Origin: Phycisphaerales bacterium
GTDB lineage: Bacteria; Planctomycetota; Phycisphaerae; Phycisphaerales; SM1A02
NCBI GenBank assembly: GCA_030748575.1
Contig: JASMLR010000013.1
Location: 1-49,108 of the forward strand
Reading direction: 5' to 3'
Length of the DNA stretch: 49,108 nucleotides
The notes beneath the pieces were generated by a model that did not search any database, was not told where the DNA came from, and saw only the letters and a list, made by a program, of their open reading frames with translations. A program made the translations under genes and the position numbers. Positions 41,492 to 49,108 of the stretch are shown here, piece by piece; position 1 is the stretch's first letter; every line of letters starts with the position of its first letter.

Positions 41492-42138
41492 ACTGGACCG
41501 ACCTTTCCGACGTGACCGCGTCCGCCGAACCAAGCGTGGAACCTGCCGTTCCCGCTGCCATGACACCGTTCACCAAACAGCGGCGGAATCGGATCGCGGT
41601 GATGACGATGCTCATCGGCGGCGGCCTGATGATGATCGTCGGCATGCGATTCCTCTCCGGCGGTCCTGCCTCGGCGACGGCGGACACAGGCGCTGCCGTG
41701 GAGATCAGTTCGTATCTCGCGCCCTCGCCCGATGGCGACGCGCCCGACCCCGCCACGGATCCGCTCGCCGTTCTGGCTGGATTCGGAGCCGGTCCCCCGT
41801 CCACGCACCACGCCTCGCTTGACCGCAATCCGTTCCTGATCCCCGGATCGAGCATGGAGTCCCCGATGCCGCTCTCGCCGGTCAACGCAGACCATCATCG
41901 AGCGGAGCGGCTGGCCGACCTGCAGGCAGCGGTGGAAGTGCTTCGGGTATCGGTCGTCCTTCAGGGGCGGCGGAGCATGGCCGTGGTCGGCGGCGTCAAC
42001 CTGCCGATTGACACCCCGGTCGAGTTTGACACGGATCTGACCCTGACCCTGATCGGTGTCGACGCCGCAGGAATCACGGTGGAGGCAACAGACCCGCTCC
42101 TCGGTCTGTCCACACCCGTGCACCTTCCCCGACCCTGA
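41488..42138 (+). CDS. Single-span membrane protein in the pilP position
   Basis: 216 residues. It starts at a GTG overlapping the PilO stop (GTGA). The first 35 residues are cytoplasmic, followed by one helix (RIAVMTMLIGGGLMMIVGMR). A periplasmic region with a Pro/Asp/Ala linker comes next. The last 60 residues contain strands (VVLQGRRSMAVVGGVNLPID and LTLTLIGVDAAGITVEATDP), like the beta-sandwich of PilP or the GspC HR domain. It probably connects the PilMNO platform to a secretin. PilP is normally a lipoprotein, so this membrane-anchored form is closer to GspC; this is inference. Confidence 0.7.
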   Translation: MNWTDLSDVTASAEPSVEPAVPAAMTPFTKQRRNRIAVMTMLIGGGLMMIVGMRFLSGGPASATADTGAAVEISSYLAPSPDGDAPDPATDPLAVLAGFGAGPPSTHHASLDRNPFLIPGSSMESPMPLSPVNADHHRAERLADLQAAVEVLRVSVVLQGRRSMAVVGGVNLPIDTPVEFDTDLTLTLIGVDAAGITVEATDPLLGLSTPVHLPRP

Positions 42139-42147
42139 GAGACTCCT

Positions 42148-43914
42148 ATGCACGACTCCGACATGATTCAGGCGGGACGCTCGACAACCCGCGACCTCTG
42201 GACGCCGGACGCGGGCGGGCCCGCAGCGTCGTTCGATCTCGGCGCCACACTCGCGCGCCGCGATCTCATCCCACTTGACCAGATTGAGGCCGCGCGCCGC
42301 GTGCAGCGGCAGACGCCAGGCGCGTCGCTGCATCGCGTGCTCCTCGACATGGGCGCCGACGAGACCATCATCCTGCGAACTCTTGCGGAAGGCACTGGCC
42401 TTGACTTTGTGTCGCCGGACCAGGACGCCATCGACAATCAGGCGGTCGGGGTGCTTGGCACCGACTACTGCAAGGCTCGCAGCGTCCTGCCGCTGAAGCA
42501 GGATGACGGGTGCTGCACCGTCGCCACATCGGACCCGAACGACATCGCAACCCTCGATGAAGTTCGACTTGAACTGGGCGTGCAGCGCGTACGCCAGGTG
42601 CTCTGCGAGCCAGGCCGCATTGCAAGCCTGCTCGAAGGCACCGAGCCGGATCACACCGAAGAGCTCGATCTCCAGCAGATCCTCGCCGACGCGGCCGAGG
42701 ACGACGTCGAGGTCGTGGAGGACGCTGAGGATGATGAAGTTGACGACGGCAGCGCCTCCCCTGTCGTTCGATATGTCAACCACATCATTCAGACTGCTGT
42801 GCGTGAGGGCGCCTCAGACATTCACATCGAACCGAGCGAGTCCGGAGTCAAGATCCGGCTTCGCATCGACGGTGTGCTGCACGAGACGATGAATCCCCCA
42901 CGGCGGATGCTCGCGTCGCTCACGAGCCGCATCAAGATCATGGCGTCACTGGACATTGCCGAGCGGCGGCTTCCTCAGGACGGGCGGATTCGCGTTCAGG
43001 TTCACGGCCGACCGCTTGACCTTCGCGTCTCTACTGCGCCCACGCCTCACGGCGAGAAAACGGTCATGCGTCTGCTTGACAACCGGTCCATTCAGGTGCC
43101 GCTGGACGATCTTGGTTTCTCCCCCGAGACGCTTGCGTCCTGGCGGTCGCACATCGCCCGGCCTCACGGCATTCTGCTCGTCACCGGGCCGACGGGTTCA
43201 GGGAAGACCACCACGCTGTACGGGTCCATTCAGGAACTCGACCTGCAACGGCTCAATGTGTCCACGGTCGAGGATCCGGTTGAATACCAGGTGCGAGGCA
43301 TCACGCAGATGCAGACGCACGACCGCATCGGTCTGACGTTCGGCTCCGCACTTCGCACGCTGCTTCGTCAGGACCCCGACGTCATCATGGTTGGTGAGAT
43401 TCGTGATCAGGAGACGGCCACCATTGCCATTCAGGCAGCGCTCACGGGCCACCTCGTCCTCTCCACCCTGCATACCAACGACGCGCCGTCTTCGATCACG
43501 CGGCTGATCAACATCGGCATCGAACCGTTTCTGGTTTCGGGCGCCGTCAATGCCGTACTGGCGCAGCGGCTCATCCGTCGCGTGTGTGACCGGTGCGCAG
43601 CGGACGTGCCTGTCAGCCCAGAAACGGCGGACATTCTGGCCACGTTCGGCATCACGCTGGAGACCATGCGACAAGGCGCCGGCTGTGAGCATTGCCGGGG
43701 CGGCGGCCTCTCGGGGCGTCTTGGCATTCACGAGATGCTTGAGGTGGATGACGCGATGCGGGACCGCATCGCCGCGAACCCATCAGTCAACGCCCTGCGA
43801 ACGCATTGCTGCGAGTCCGGCATGACGACCCTTCGCGAAGATGCGCTGGCCAAGATGGTGGCAGGTCACACGACCCTCCAGGAAGTGCTTCGCGTCACCG
43901 GAGACAATCACTGA
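42148..43914 (+). CDS. GspE/PilB-type secretion or pilus assembly ATPase
   Basis: 588 residues. An N-terminal MshEN-like region (residues about 25-170) leads into the ATPase core. The Walker A motif is VTGPTGSGKTTTLYG near residue 347. The Asp and His boxes follow. The Walker B motif is DPDVIMVGEIRDQETATIAI near residue 410. GHLVLSTLHTNDAPSSITRL comes next. Two Cys pairs, CDRC (about 479) and CEHC (about 512), form the zinc element of GspE/PilB. It powers pilus or pseudopilus assembly from the cytoplasmic side. A 9-base gap separates it from the preceding gene. No pilin, secretin or PilC gene is in the window. PilB and GspE cannot be separated by motifs alone. Confidence 0.93.
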   Translation: MHDSDMIQAGRSTTRDLWTPDAGGPAASFDLGATLARRDLIPLDQIEAARRVQRQTPGASLHRVLLDMGADETIILRTLAEGTGLDFVSPDQDAIDNQAVGVLGTDYCKARSVLPLKQDDGCCTVATSDPNDIATLDEVRLELGVQRVRQVLCEPGRIASLLEGTEPDHTEELDLQQILADAAEDDVEVVEDAEDDEVDDGSASPVVRYVNHIIQTAVREGASDIHIEPSESGVKIRLRIDGVLHETMNPPRRMLASLTSRIKIMASLDIAERRLPQDGRIRVQVHGRPLDLRVSTAPTPHGEKTVMRLLDNRSIQVPLDDLGFSPETLASWRSHIARPHGILLVTGPTGSGKTTTLYGSIQELDLQRLNVSTVEDPVEYQVRGITQMQTHDRIGLTFGSALRTLLRQDPDVIMVGEIRDQETATIAIQAALTGHLVLSTLHTNDAPSSITRLINIGIEPFLVSGAVNAVLAQRLIRRVCDRCAADVPVSPETADILATFGITLETMRQGAGCEHCRGGGLSGRLGIHEMLEVDDAMRDRIAANPSVNALRTHCCESGMTTLREDALAKMVAGHTTLQEVLRVTGDNH

Positions 43915-43994
43915 GCGGCCTTTCCCGGCGACACCCTGTCGGGCACGATCCTCACACAGCACGCGCCCTGCTCAACCCGCTCCGCACGCAGTGA

Positions 43995-44540
43995 TCACCT
44001 GATCAGCAGTCCCGCAATCAGCACCACCCACACGGCAAGGCCGACGCCGGTCTTGATGAGCGTGCCTGCAGCGCGGCCAGCCGCAGCGCCTGCCGCCGGC
44101 GCGACCGCGTCCCGCATGGCGCCGGCGTTCGCGCCGGTCGTCTCCCCGATCAATGCCCCGACGAACGCGCCGGCGATCGCGCCAATCAGCGTCCCGAGCA
44201 CCGGTATCGGAATCAACGGTGTTCCAACAATGGCGCCCAGAACACCCCCGATGAACGCCCCCCACATGCCGCGGCGGCCGCCACCTCCCACCTTGGCCCC
44301 CGCCGCACTGGAGAGGCCCTCCAGAATCTCCGCAATGATCGCAAGGACGGCGGCAATGCCGATCGCCCACCAGCCCGCGGTCGCATCGCTCCCGTGAACC
44401 CAGGCAACATCCGCCAATTGCACGCCAATCGCCAGGATGAGCATGACCCAGATACCCGGAAGTTGCATGAGCACGAGCAGCAGGCAGCCAGCGCCCGCGA
44501 TCGCAAACAGCCCCGTCAGCGTCCAGTGCAGCCAGATCAC
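43995..44540 (-). CDS. DUF456 family membrane protein
   Basis: 181 residues. It starts at a GTG that overlaps the stop of the upstream nitroreductase gene by four bases (GTGA). Several membrane helices are present, beginning WTLTGLFAIAGAGCLLLVLM and LPGIWVMLILAIGVQLA. The Gly/Ala-rich middle, VGGGGRRGMWGAFIGGVLGA and then IVGTPLIPIPVLGTLIGAIA, is the signature of DUF456. GAFVGALIGETTGANAGAMR follows. The function of this family is unknown. It is probably co-transcribed with the nitroreductase gene. Confidence 0.85.
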   Translation of the reverse strand: MIWLHWTLTGLFAIAGAGCLLLVLMQLPGIWVMLILAIGVQLADVAWVHGSDATAGWWAIGIAAVLAIIAEILEGLSSAAGAKVGGGGRRGMWGAFIGGVLGAIVGTPLIPIPVLGTLIGAIAGAFVGALIGETTGANAGAMRDAVAPAAGAAAGRAAGTLIKTGVGLAVWVVLIAGLLIR

Positions 44541-45247
44541 GACGAGGTATTGGGATTTGACCCACTCGTTTTTGACCCACCACCCTCACGCCACACCAAA
44601 ATTTCGTCGACGGGCTTCCGCTTGATGTCCGGCACCATGCACTGCGCCGCAGGCCAGCCCACCGGGATGAGTACAACCGGCCGCTCGTATGCCGGCCGCT
44701 CGAGGATCTCGCCCAAGAATCCCATCGGGCTGGGCGTATGCGTCAGCGTTGCCAGTCCGGCCTGCTGGGCTGCTGCAAGGAACAGGCCCGCGGCCATGCC
44801 GACCGACTCATTGACGTAGTACACGCGGCCCGTACTGTCGGGACGGTCATCCTGCATCAACTTGAAGATCGCGACCAGCCAGGGCGCTTCTTCAAGAAAG
44901 GGTTTGTCGGGACCAACCTCAAGCGGTTTGAGATCGCGCAGCCAATCGTCCGACGCACGTCCATCGTAGAACAACCGCTCCTCCGCTTCGGCGGCCTCCC
45001 GAATGCGCCGCTTCAGGTCCGGATCGCTGATCGCCACGAACCGCCAAGGCTGTTTGTTGGCACCACTCGGCGCTGAACCGGCAGCCGCAACAATCGCCTC
45101 GACGATGGCTCGATCCACCGGCTCACTGGAAAAGTGGCGAACAGAACGCCTTTGGGAGACGGTGTCTCGAAAGCGTTGTACCGACGCCAGAGGGTCTGCA
45201 TCGGGCTGCCAAGGCTCGTGCGGGATGAGCGGTGCTGCTTTCGCCAT
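44537..45247 (-). CDS. Nitroreductase-fold flavoprotein, iodotyrosine-deiodinase-like
   Basis: 236 residues. FMN-binding motifs are QRRSVRHFSSEPV (32-44) and APSGANKQPWRFVAI (59-73). NESVGMAAGLFLAAAQQAGL and ATLTHTPSPMGFLGEIL follow. Its closest pattern is the iodotyrosine deiodinase group of the nitroreductase superfamily. Glu 90, Tyr 94 and Lys 115 sit exactly where the mammalian enzyme has Glu 157, Tyr 161 and Lys 182 (mouse numbering, from memory), residues that clamp the amino-acid part of halotyrosine. That group reductively removes halogen from tyrosine derivatives. The last 20 residues are a Ser/Gly-rich tail. Start ATG at 45247; a TATGGT box lies about 36 bases upstream. Activity is inferred. 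Confidence 0.88.
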   Translation of the reverse strand: MAKAAPLIPHEPWQPDADPLASVQRFRDTVSQRRSVRHFSSEPVDRAIVEAIVAAAGSAPSGANKQPWRFVAISDPDLKRRIREAAEAEERLFYDGRASDDWLRDLKPLEVGPDKPFLEEAPWLVAIFKLMQDDRPDSTGRVYYVNESVGMAAGLFLAAAQQAGLATLTHTPSPMGFLGEILERPAYERPVVLIPVGWPAAQCMVPDIKRKPVDEILVWREGGGSKTSGSNPNTSS

Positions 45248-45283
45248 CTGTGTGCCCCGAGCGTCTCATGCCCACGGGCACGT

Positions 45284-45289
45284 ACCATA
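45284..45289 (-). promoter_or_regulatory. Putative -10 box (TATGGT) of the deiodinase-like gene
   Basis: TATGGT on the minus strand, 36 bases ahead of the ATG at 45247. Confidence 0.4.
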
Positions 45290-45305
45290 CAGGGTTTCGC
45301 TGAGC

Positions 45306-45311
45306 TACTCT
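45306..45311 (+). promoter_or_regulatory. -10 box (TACTCT) abutting the 45319 start
   Basis: TACTCT preceded by GC, ending seven bases before the ATG at 45319. GGAG immediately touches the ATG, which is too close for a normal ribosome binding site unless the ATG at 45331 is used. Confidence 0.5.
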
Positions 45312-45318
45312 GCAGGAG

Positions 45319-47163
45319 ATGCAAGGCGTGATGGCCATGTCGGTGTTGGGGGTCGCTCTGGGGTTCGGGGGAGGGTCCTTCGAGACCGGGGACATCTACC
45401 TGGCCCTTGAGACCATCGAGCACACGGACGAGGAACGCGAGGAACACGCGTGGCTGCTTGCCTGCCTCGAGAACGGGTACCCGCTCACGCCCGCCATGGA
45501 GTCCCGACTGTCGGCGCTTCAGGATGAGTCGCTCTGGCTCTTTGAGGCGGCGGCCGTCCGAGACTATCCCGCGTGGCTGGTCAACTGGGAGGACGAGGGC
45601 TTCGCTGCCACCCTCCCCCACATCGGGCTGATGATGCAGGCCTCCCGCATGGCGTTTGGCCGGGGTGAAGCCGCCGCCGCGCGCGGAGATGCCGAGGCGC
45701 TTGCGGACGATGTCAACCGGTGCCTGACCGCCGCGAGCCATGTCCGCGCCGAGCCCTGCCTCATTGCGAGCCTGACGTCCATCGGCATCACGCGGCGCGC
45801 CGTGGAGGTGGCCCGATCCGCAGCAGAACGCGGACTGCTGACACCTGACGCTGCGGCATCCATGGCCACCGCGCTGCGGCGCGCCGGCGCAGCGCAGGTG
45901 TTTGACCGGACGGGTGACGCCTTCGGCATCGGGGCGGCCATCGCGCAGGAACGGGCCGTCATCCGGCATTGGATGGCCAAGCAGTTGGAACTGCATGAAG
46001 GCGCCGACGAGGACCCCATCGCTCAGCAGGCCGTCGACGCTGTGTCGGACGTACTTCCCGACATCGGTACCCTCGGGCTGACCAAGGGCATGGCGCGAGC
46101 GGAGCTCGCCCAACTCGACGCGTGGTACGGGGAGTATGTGCGTATCGCCCGCTTGACCAATCACACGGCCGCTGCCCGGCGCATCGCAGCACTTGAGAAC
46201 ACAATCGGGCGCAGCAAGGCAACCTTCGCGGCCTCCCTGCTGCCGTCCATGTCCGGCATCCTGAGCAAGCGTCAGGAAACGCTTGATGAGATCGCGGACG
46301 TGGCCGCAAGCCTTGACGCGATCGCCCAGGGCACGGCCCCCCGATCCACCAACGCGGCGTGGTGGTGGATTCGCGCCGGCGGCCTGGCGGGGCAGTGCGA
46401 TGGCCCATGGACGGCCGACCCCGACACCGCCGCCGCCGTGGACGATCTCCTTGCCATCGCCGACGCGATACCAACCGCGGCCTATCCACCGGTCATCGAC
46501 GGCTACATCGAACCACTCATTCCATGGTGGCTTGCCGATCAGGATGTGTTGCTTGCCGGGCTTCTTGATCGAGCTGAACGTGGTCTTGACGCGGGGGATG
46601 CGGCGGGCGAGCTCGAGCGGCTGATACGGATGACGGCCGCCCTCGGAAACAACGGCTCCATGGCGGCATCGCGCACCGGCCACTCGGTGCTGGCAGCGAT
46701 CACGCCGCTGGTGGAGCAGTGTGCGCCCACCCTCACACCTGCCCAGCGGGCCCGGTTGGAGCAGTGGATCCGCACGATTTCAACCCGCGACCCACTGGGC
46801 GTGCAGTCGGCGGCCGCCGCCACGCGGCGACGCCTGGAAGGACTCGTGCCACACGACTTCGGTCCGGCGCTGGCACGCGACATCCCGGCGGATGACGCGG
46901 GACTGCTGAGCATGATCGCCTGGCTGCGGGGCCGTGCCGACGCGGCGAGGAACCCCCGCATCTTCATCGCGCCCGGCGGGACGCCTCAGGACGCTCCGCT
47001 GACGCACCTCGACGCGCTCAGGCTGGGCGCATGGGCTGAGGTTGGCGCGAGCAATGAGCGGCCGGCGGGTTTCGCTGAACTGGGAGGGGAGGACCATGCC
47101 GCCACCTCCACCTCCGCGGCCGCGCTGCTGAACCGAGTGCGGTCCGCGACGCGGCGGCAGTGA
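45319..47163 (+). CDS. Exported alpha-helical protein of unknown function
   Basis: 614 residues from the ATG at 45319. The first 20 residues (MQGVMAMSVLGVALGFGGGS) look like a weak signal peptide. An ATG at 45331 or 45337 is also possible. The rest is almost entirely Ala-rich helix: long amphipathic runs, AWLLACLENGYPLTPAMESR, RRAVEVARSAAERGLLTPDA and many others. No catalytic motif is seen. Such proteins are common in Phycisphaerae and are annotated only as hypothetical. Base composition and codon pattern match the neighbours. A bidirectional terminator follows. Confidence 0.8.
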   Translation: MQGVMAMSVLGVALGFGGGSFETGDIYLALETIEHTDEEREEHAWLLACLENGYPLTPAMESRLSALQDESLWLFEAAAVRDYPAWLVNWEDEGFAATLPHIGLMMQASRMAFGRGEAAAARGDAEALADDVNRCLTAASHVRAEPCLIASLTSIGITRRAVEVARSAAERGLLTPDAAASMATALRRAGAAQVFDRTGDAFGIGAAIAQERAVIRHWMAKQLELHEGADEDPIAQQAVDAVSDVLPDIGTLGLTKGMARAELAQLDAWYGEYVRIARLTNHTAAARRIAALENTIGRSKATFAASLLPSMSGILSKRQETLDEIADVAASLDAIAQGTAPRSTNAAWWWIRAGGLAGQCDGPWTADPDTAAAVDDLLAIADAIPTAAYPPVIDGYIEPLIPWWLADQDVLLAGLLDRAERGLDAGDAAGELERLIRMTAALGNNGSMAASRTGHSVLAAITPLVEQCAPTLTPAQRARLEQWIRTISTRDPLGVQSAAAATRRRLEGLVPHDFGPALARDIPADDAGLLSMIAWLRGRADAARNPRIFIAPGGTPQDAPLTHLDALRLGAWAEVGASNERPAGFAELGGEDHAATSTSAAALLNRVRSATRRQ

Positions 47164-47174
47164 TCGCGCAGCAC

Positions 47175-47210
47175 AAGGGCCGAAAGCCGATGTCTCGACT
47201 TCCGGCCCTT
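47175..47210. terminator. Bidirectional hairpin between convergent genes
   Basis: AAGGGCCG (47175-47182) pairs with CGGCCCTT (47203-47210). After one mismatch, AAG (47184-47186) pairs with CTT (47199-47201). It lies 12 bases after the plus-strand stop and 24 bases beyond the minus-strand stop, so it can serve both. Confidence 0.75.
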
Positions 47211-47233
47211 GCCGCTGAAGCGCGATCGCGAGA

Positions 47234-49108
47234 TCAGGACCAGTTCTCGAGCACGATCAGCAGATCACCCATGTCGATGACACCGCTTTGATCCGCGTCG
47301 AGGTCGTCGCAGTCTTCATCGACGCCGTCACAGACTTCGCCCCAGCGGCCGATCATGAGTACCAGATCGTCCACGTCCACGATGCCGTTGAAGTCAAAGT
47401 CGCCAGGCACATGGATGATGCACACCGGAAGGTCGATGCAGATCGTCTCGGTGCAGACGGCGCCGTTGCTGAACGTGACCTGGAAGTCGATGCAGACCGT
47501 GCTGCCCTGCGCGGCGCCGGTAAGCACCGTGTCGAAGGGCCAGGAGTGCATTCCGGGAAGTGACATCGTCACGTGATCGGGCGTGAGCGACATGCCGGCG
47601 GGCGGCGTCATGTCGACGCTGGTGATGGAATGCGACGCGTCCATGTTGCTGACGCCAAGATGGAGGTCGAACTCCCAGGGCGCGAACCACGTGCCACACT
47701 CGGCGTCCAGCACCTGAATCATGGGGCAATCGGCGGTCGGGTCCGGGGACTCCGCAGGCCGCGTCACGACCAGATCGCCAAGAAGGGTCTTGTCCTGGAC
47801 CGAGAGGTTGCCGTTGTAGTCAATGAGCCAACTGTCGGTGACGGAGCCGCCACCAGCCGGAAGGCCCTGGAAGCCGTAGATGTTGTCGCCGCCGCCGAGG
47901 TGCATCGCGTCGGCCGAAGCCCACACCCGCGCGTCCTTGGCATCGACACCACCTGCCGCTGACTCGACAATCGCGCCCACATGGAAGACCGCCGAGGTCT
48001 GGACCCAGCCCGACGTGGTGCATTCATACTCAAGCACACGGGCTTCATGGGCGCCCATGCTGCCAATGCCGGCCTGCGTCCGCTCGCCAAGCAGCATGGT
48101 GCCCTCCGGACTGAAGTCGATGTCCGCGACAGGTGACGAGTAGCCACTGCTGACGTTGAAGTCGGTCAGGGTGATTTCAAGCACCTCGGTGCCGGCCATG
48201 GGCTGCCCTGCCGTGCTGAGCTGCACCGACCAGATCTCGTTGTTGTCGGTTGAGGAAGGATTGAGTCGGTCTTCGTTCCACACCGCGTAGTAGAGACGCT
48301 CGCCGTTGACTTCCAGACCGAAGGGGCGGTCTCCCAACGCAACCGGTCCCGGCGCGCCACTCCAGGGCGTGCCGTGATCAAACGTATCCAGCACCGCGCC
48401 GGTGGCGTGGTCGAGCCGATAGATCAGGCCGTCCTCGAAGCTGCTCACGAAGAACTGGTCATGCTCGCAGTCGTAGGTGATGGAGCCCAGGCTGCTGTTG
48501 GCCACAGGAAGGACCGCGAAGGTCGAAATGGCAGCGGTATCGGTATCAATTCGGTAGACGGCACCCCACCCGGACGGACCGGCGACGTCGAAGTTCCATG
48601 TCTGGGAGGCCGTGACAAAGATGTTGCCTTCCTCGTCGATGGCCAACCCGAGGATGCTCCCAAGATTGGAACTGGTCCAACTTGGATGCGAGTAGCGTCC
48701 GATGGGAAACGCGGTGTCGAACGGCTGACCACCAATGCCGGTGAGGTCAAACACCGTGAGCATTCGATCGCCGGGGATCCCCGGGGACACCGTCTGCACC
48801 GCCACGCGGCCGGAGCCGAATGCCATGTACGCCTGATCCTCGTACCTGGGTCGACCGGCACACTCCGTCCCCGGAACCGCATCGCAATCATCGATCGGGT
48901 CGCAGTTGACGCCTGGATCGGTGCAGTGGGAACCCGCGCCGTACCACACGCCTGCCTGACTGTGGCAGTCTGCGAGCGTCGTTTCGATGCAGTACCAAAG
49001 GCCCGATCCCGGCGACTCTTCAACGCAACACGCGCCATCTTCGGGGAGCGGGTCGCACTCGACGAACGGGTCGGAGCAGAGCGTGCCCGGTCCGTACCAG
49101 TAGCCGCC
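47234..49108 (-). CDS. Secreted Cys-rich exoprotein with dockerin pair, 5' end outside window
   Basis: The frame stays open to the window edge; 624 residues are visible. The edge holds two Cys-rich cassettes with a shared pattern: YWYGPGTLCSDPFVECDP, then DGACCVEESPGSGLWYCIET and GVWYGAGSHCTDPGVNCDP. These W-Y-G-x-G-x-x-C-x-D-P units are familiar in planctomycete exoproteins. The middle resembles a beta-propeller (SIIGLAID-type strands: LGSILGLAIDEEGNIFVTAS, ITYDCEHDQFFVSSFEDGLI and LFGLEVNGE-like). A sandwich domain with CIDFQVTFSNGAVCTETICI precedes the dockerin pair (DFDFNGIVDVDDLVLMIGRW, then DLDADQSGVIDMGDLLIVLE). A start codon at 48949 (GTG) is not real, since homologous coding continues upstream. 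The function is unknown. Confidence 0.85.
   Translation of the reverse strand, partial: GGYWYGPGTLCSDPFVECDPLPEDGACCVEESPGSGLWYCIETTLADCHSQAGVWYGAGSHCTDPGVNCDPIDDCDAVPGTECAGRPRYEDQAYMAFGSGRVAVQTVSPGIPGDRMLTVFDLTGIGGQPFDTAFPIGRYSHPSWTSSNLGSILGLAIDEEGNIFVTASQTWNFDVAGPSGWGAVYRIDTDTAAISTFAVLPVANSSLGSITYDCEHDQFFVSSFEDGLIYRLDHATGAVLDTFDHGTPWSGAPGPVALGDRPFGLEVNGERLYYAVWNEDRLNPSSTDNNEIWSVQLSTAGQPMAGTEVLEITLTDFNVSSGYSSPVADIDFSPEGTMLLGERTQAGIGSMGAHEARVLEYECTTSGWVQTSAVFHVGAIVESAAGGVDAKDARVWASADAMHLGGGDNIYGFQGLPAGGGSVTDSWLIDYNGNLSVQDKTLLGDLVVTRPAESPDPTADCPMIQVLDAECGTWFAPWEFDLHLGVSNMDASHSITSVDMTPPAGMSLTPDHVTMSLPGMHSWPFDTVLTGAAQGSTVCIDFQVTFSNGAVCTETICIDLPVCIIHVPGDFDFNGIVDVDDLVLMIGRWGEVCDGVDEDCDDLDADQSGVIDMGDLLIVLENWS

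Noticed and set aside
43915-43994. Hairpin CGACA-ccc-TGTCG between the ATPase and DUF456 genes
   Set aside because: Only five base pairs and no T-run; too weak to call a terminator though the genes converge here.
45013-46683. Minus-strand frame of 556 codons across the deiodinase-like and helical protein genes
   Set aside because: It overlaps two real genes, one of them in another frame of the same strand, and has no start signal.

Overview
This is GC-rich, densely packed bacterial DNA, most likely from the Phycisphaerae branch of the Planctomycetota. Four signs point there. Several secreted proteins end in dockerin-type EF-hand pairs (D-x-D-x-D-G ... DDLL) with W-G near the end. There are PEP-CTERM-like tails of the form VPAP...LLG...RRRR. 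Long Cys- and Asp-rich exoproteins occur, and so do split nuo genes and futalosine-type menaquinone genes. No taxonomic search could be run, so this placement is inference.

Layout. Bases 1-9155 hold a cut-off gene, a large minus-strand lipoprotein (RNA polymerase alpha-CTD-like helix-hairpin-helix, PKD and CsgG-like regions), a small lipoprotein, a membrane protein, a PEP-CTERM remnant, nuoG, a small membrane protein and a short secreted protein with a broken dockerin behind it. Bases 9174-14098 (minus) hold a pentaheme cytochrome with a dockerin, then pyrB, then a GH15 glucoamylase-like enzyme. Bases 14240-20635 (plus) hold a lipoprotein, two overlapping subtilase-like exoproteins with dockerins, a fused two-domain iron-type ABC permease and a Cys-rich secreted protein. 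Bases 20749-26084 hold nuoD-nuoE-small ORF-nuoF, then ybeY and a CorC/HlyC protein. Bases 26113-32987 hold an acyl-CoA carboxyltransferase, an SDR dehydrogenase, a LolA-like protein with ispF (minus), a two-domain lipoprotein and an acyl-CoA mutase large subunit. Bases 33115-36119 hold a tiny membrane protein diverging from a large exoprotein. Bases 36247-38988 hold an esterase diverging from hisS-mqnB. Bases 39127-43914 are a pilMNOP-pilB type operon. Bases 43995-49108 hold a DUF456 protein, an iodotyrosine-deiodinase-like nitroreductase, an alpha-helical exported protein and a cut-off dockerin exoprotein.

How it works together. NuoD/E/F/G belong to respiratory complex I and MqnB to menaquinone synthesis. 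The carboxyltransferase and mutase suggest acyl-CoA (propionyl- or branched-chain-type) metabolism, but their biotin and B12 partner subunits are not here. Much of the rest is a cell-surface or secreted protein set sharing dockerin-like C-termini.

The points most worth following up are: an uncharacterised exoprotein domain shared by two distant genes with different C-terminal modules; a tandem pair of subtilase-like proteins in which Glu replaces the catalytic Asp; a heme protein carrying a dockerin; a repeated TAnnnT box 6-9 bases before start codons, implying leaderless mRNAs; and a deiodinase-like enzyme with its full Glu-Tyr-Lys substrate triad. I did not find a CRISPR array, a tRNA or rRNA gene, or a transposase.
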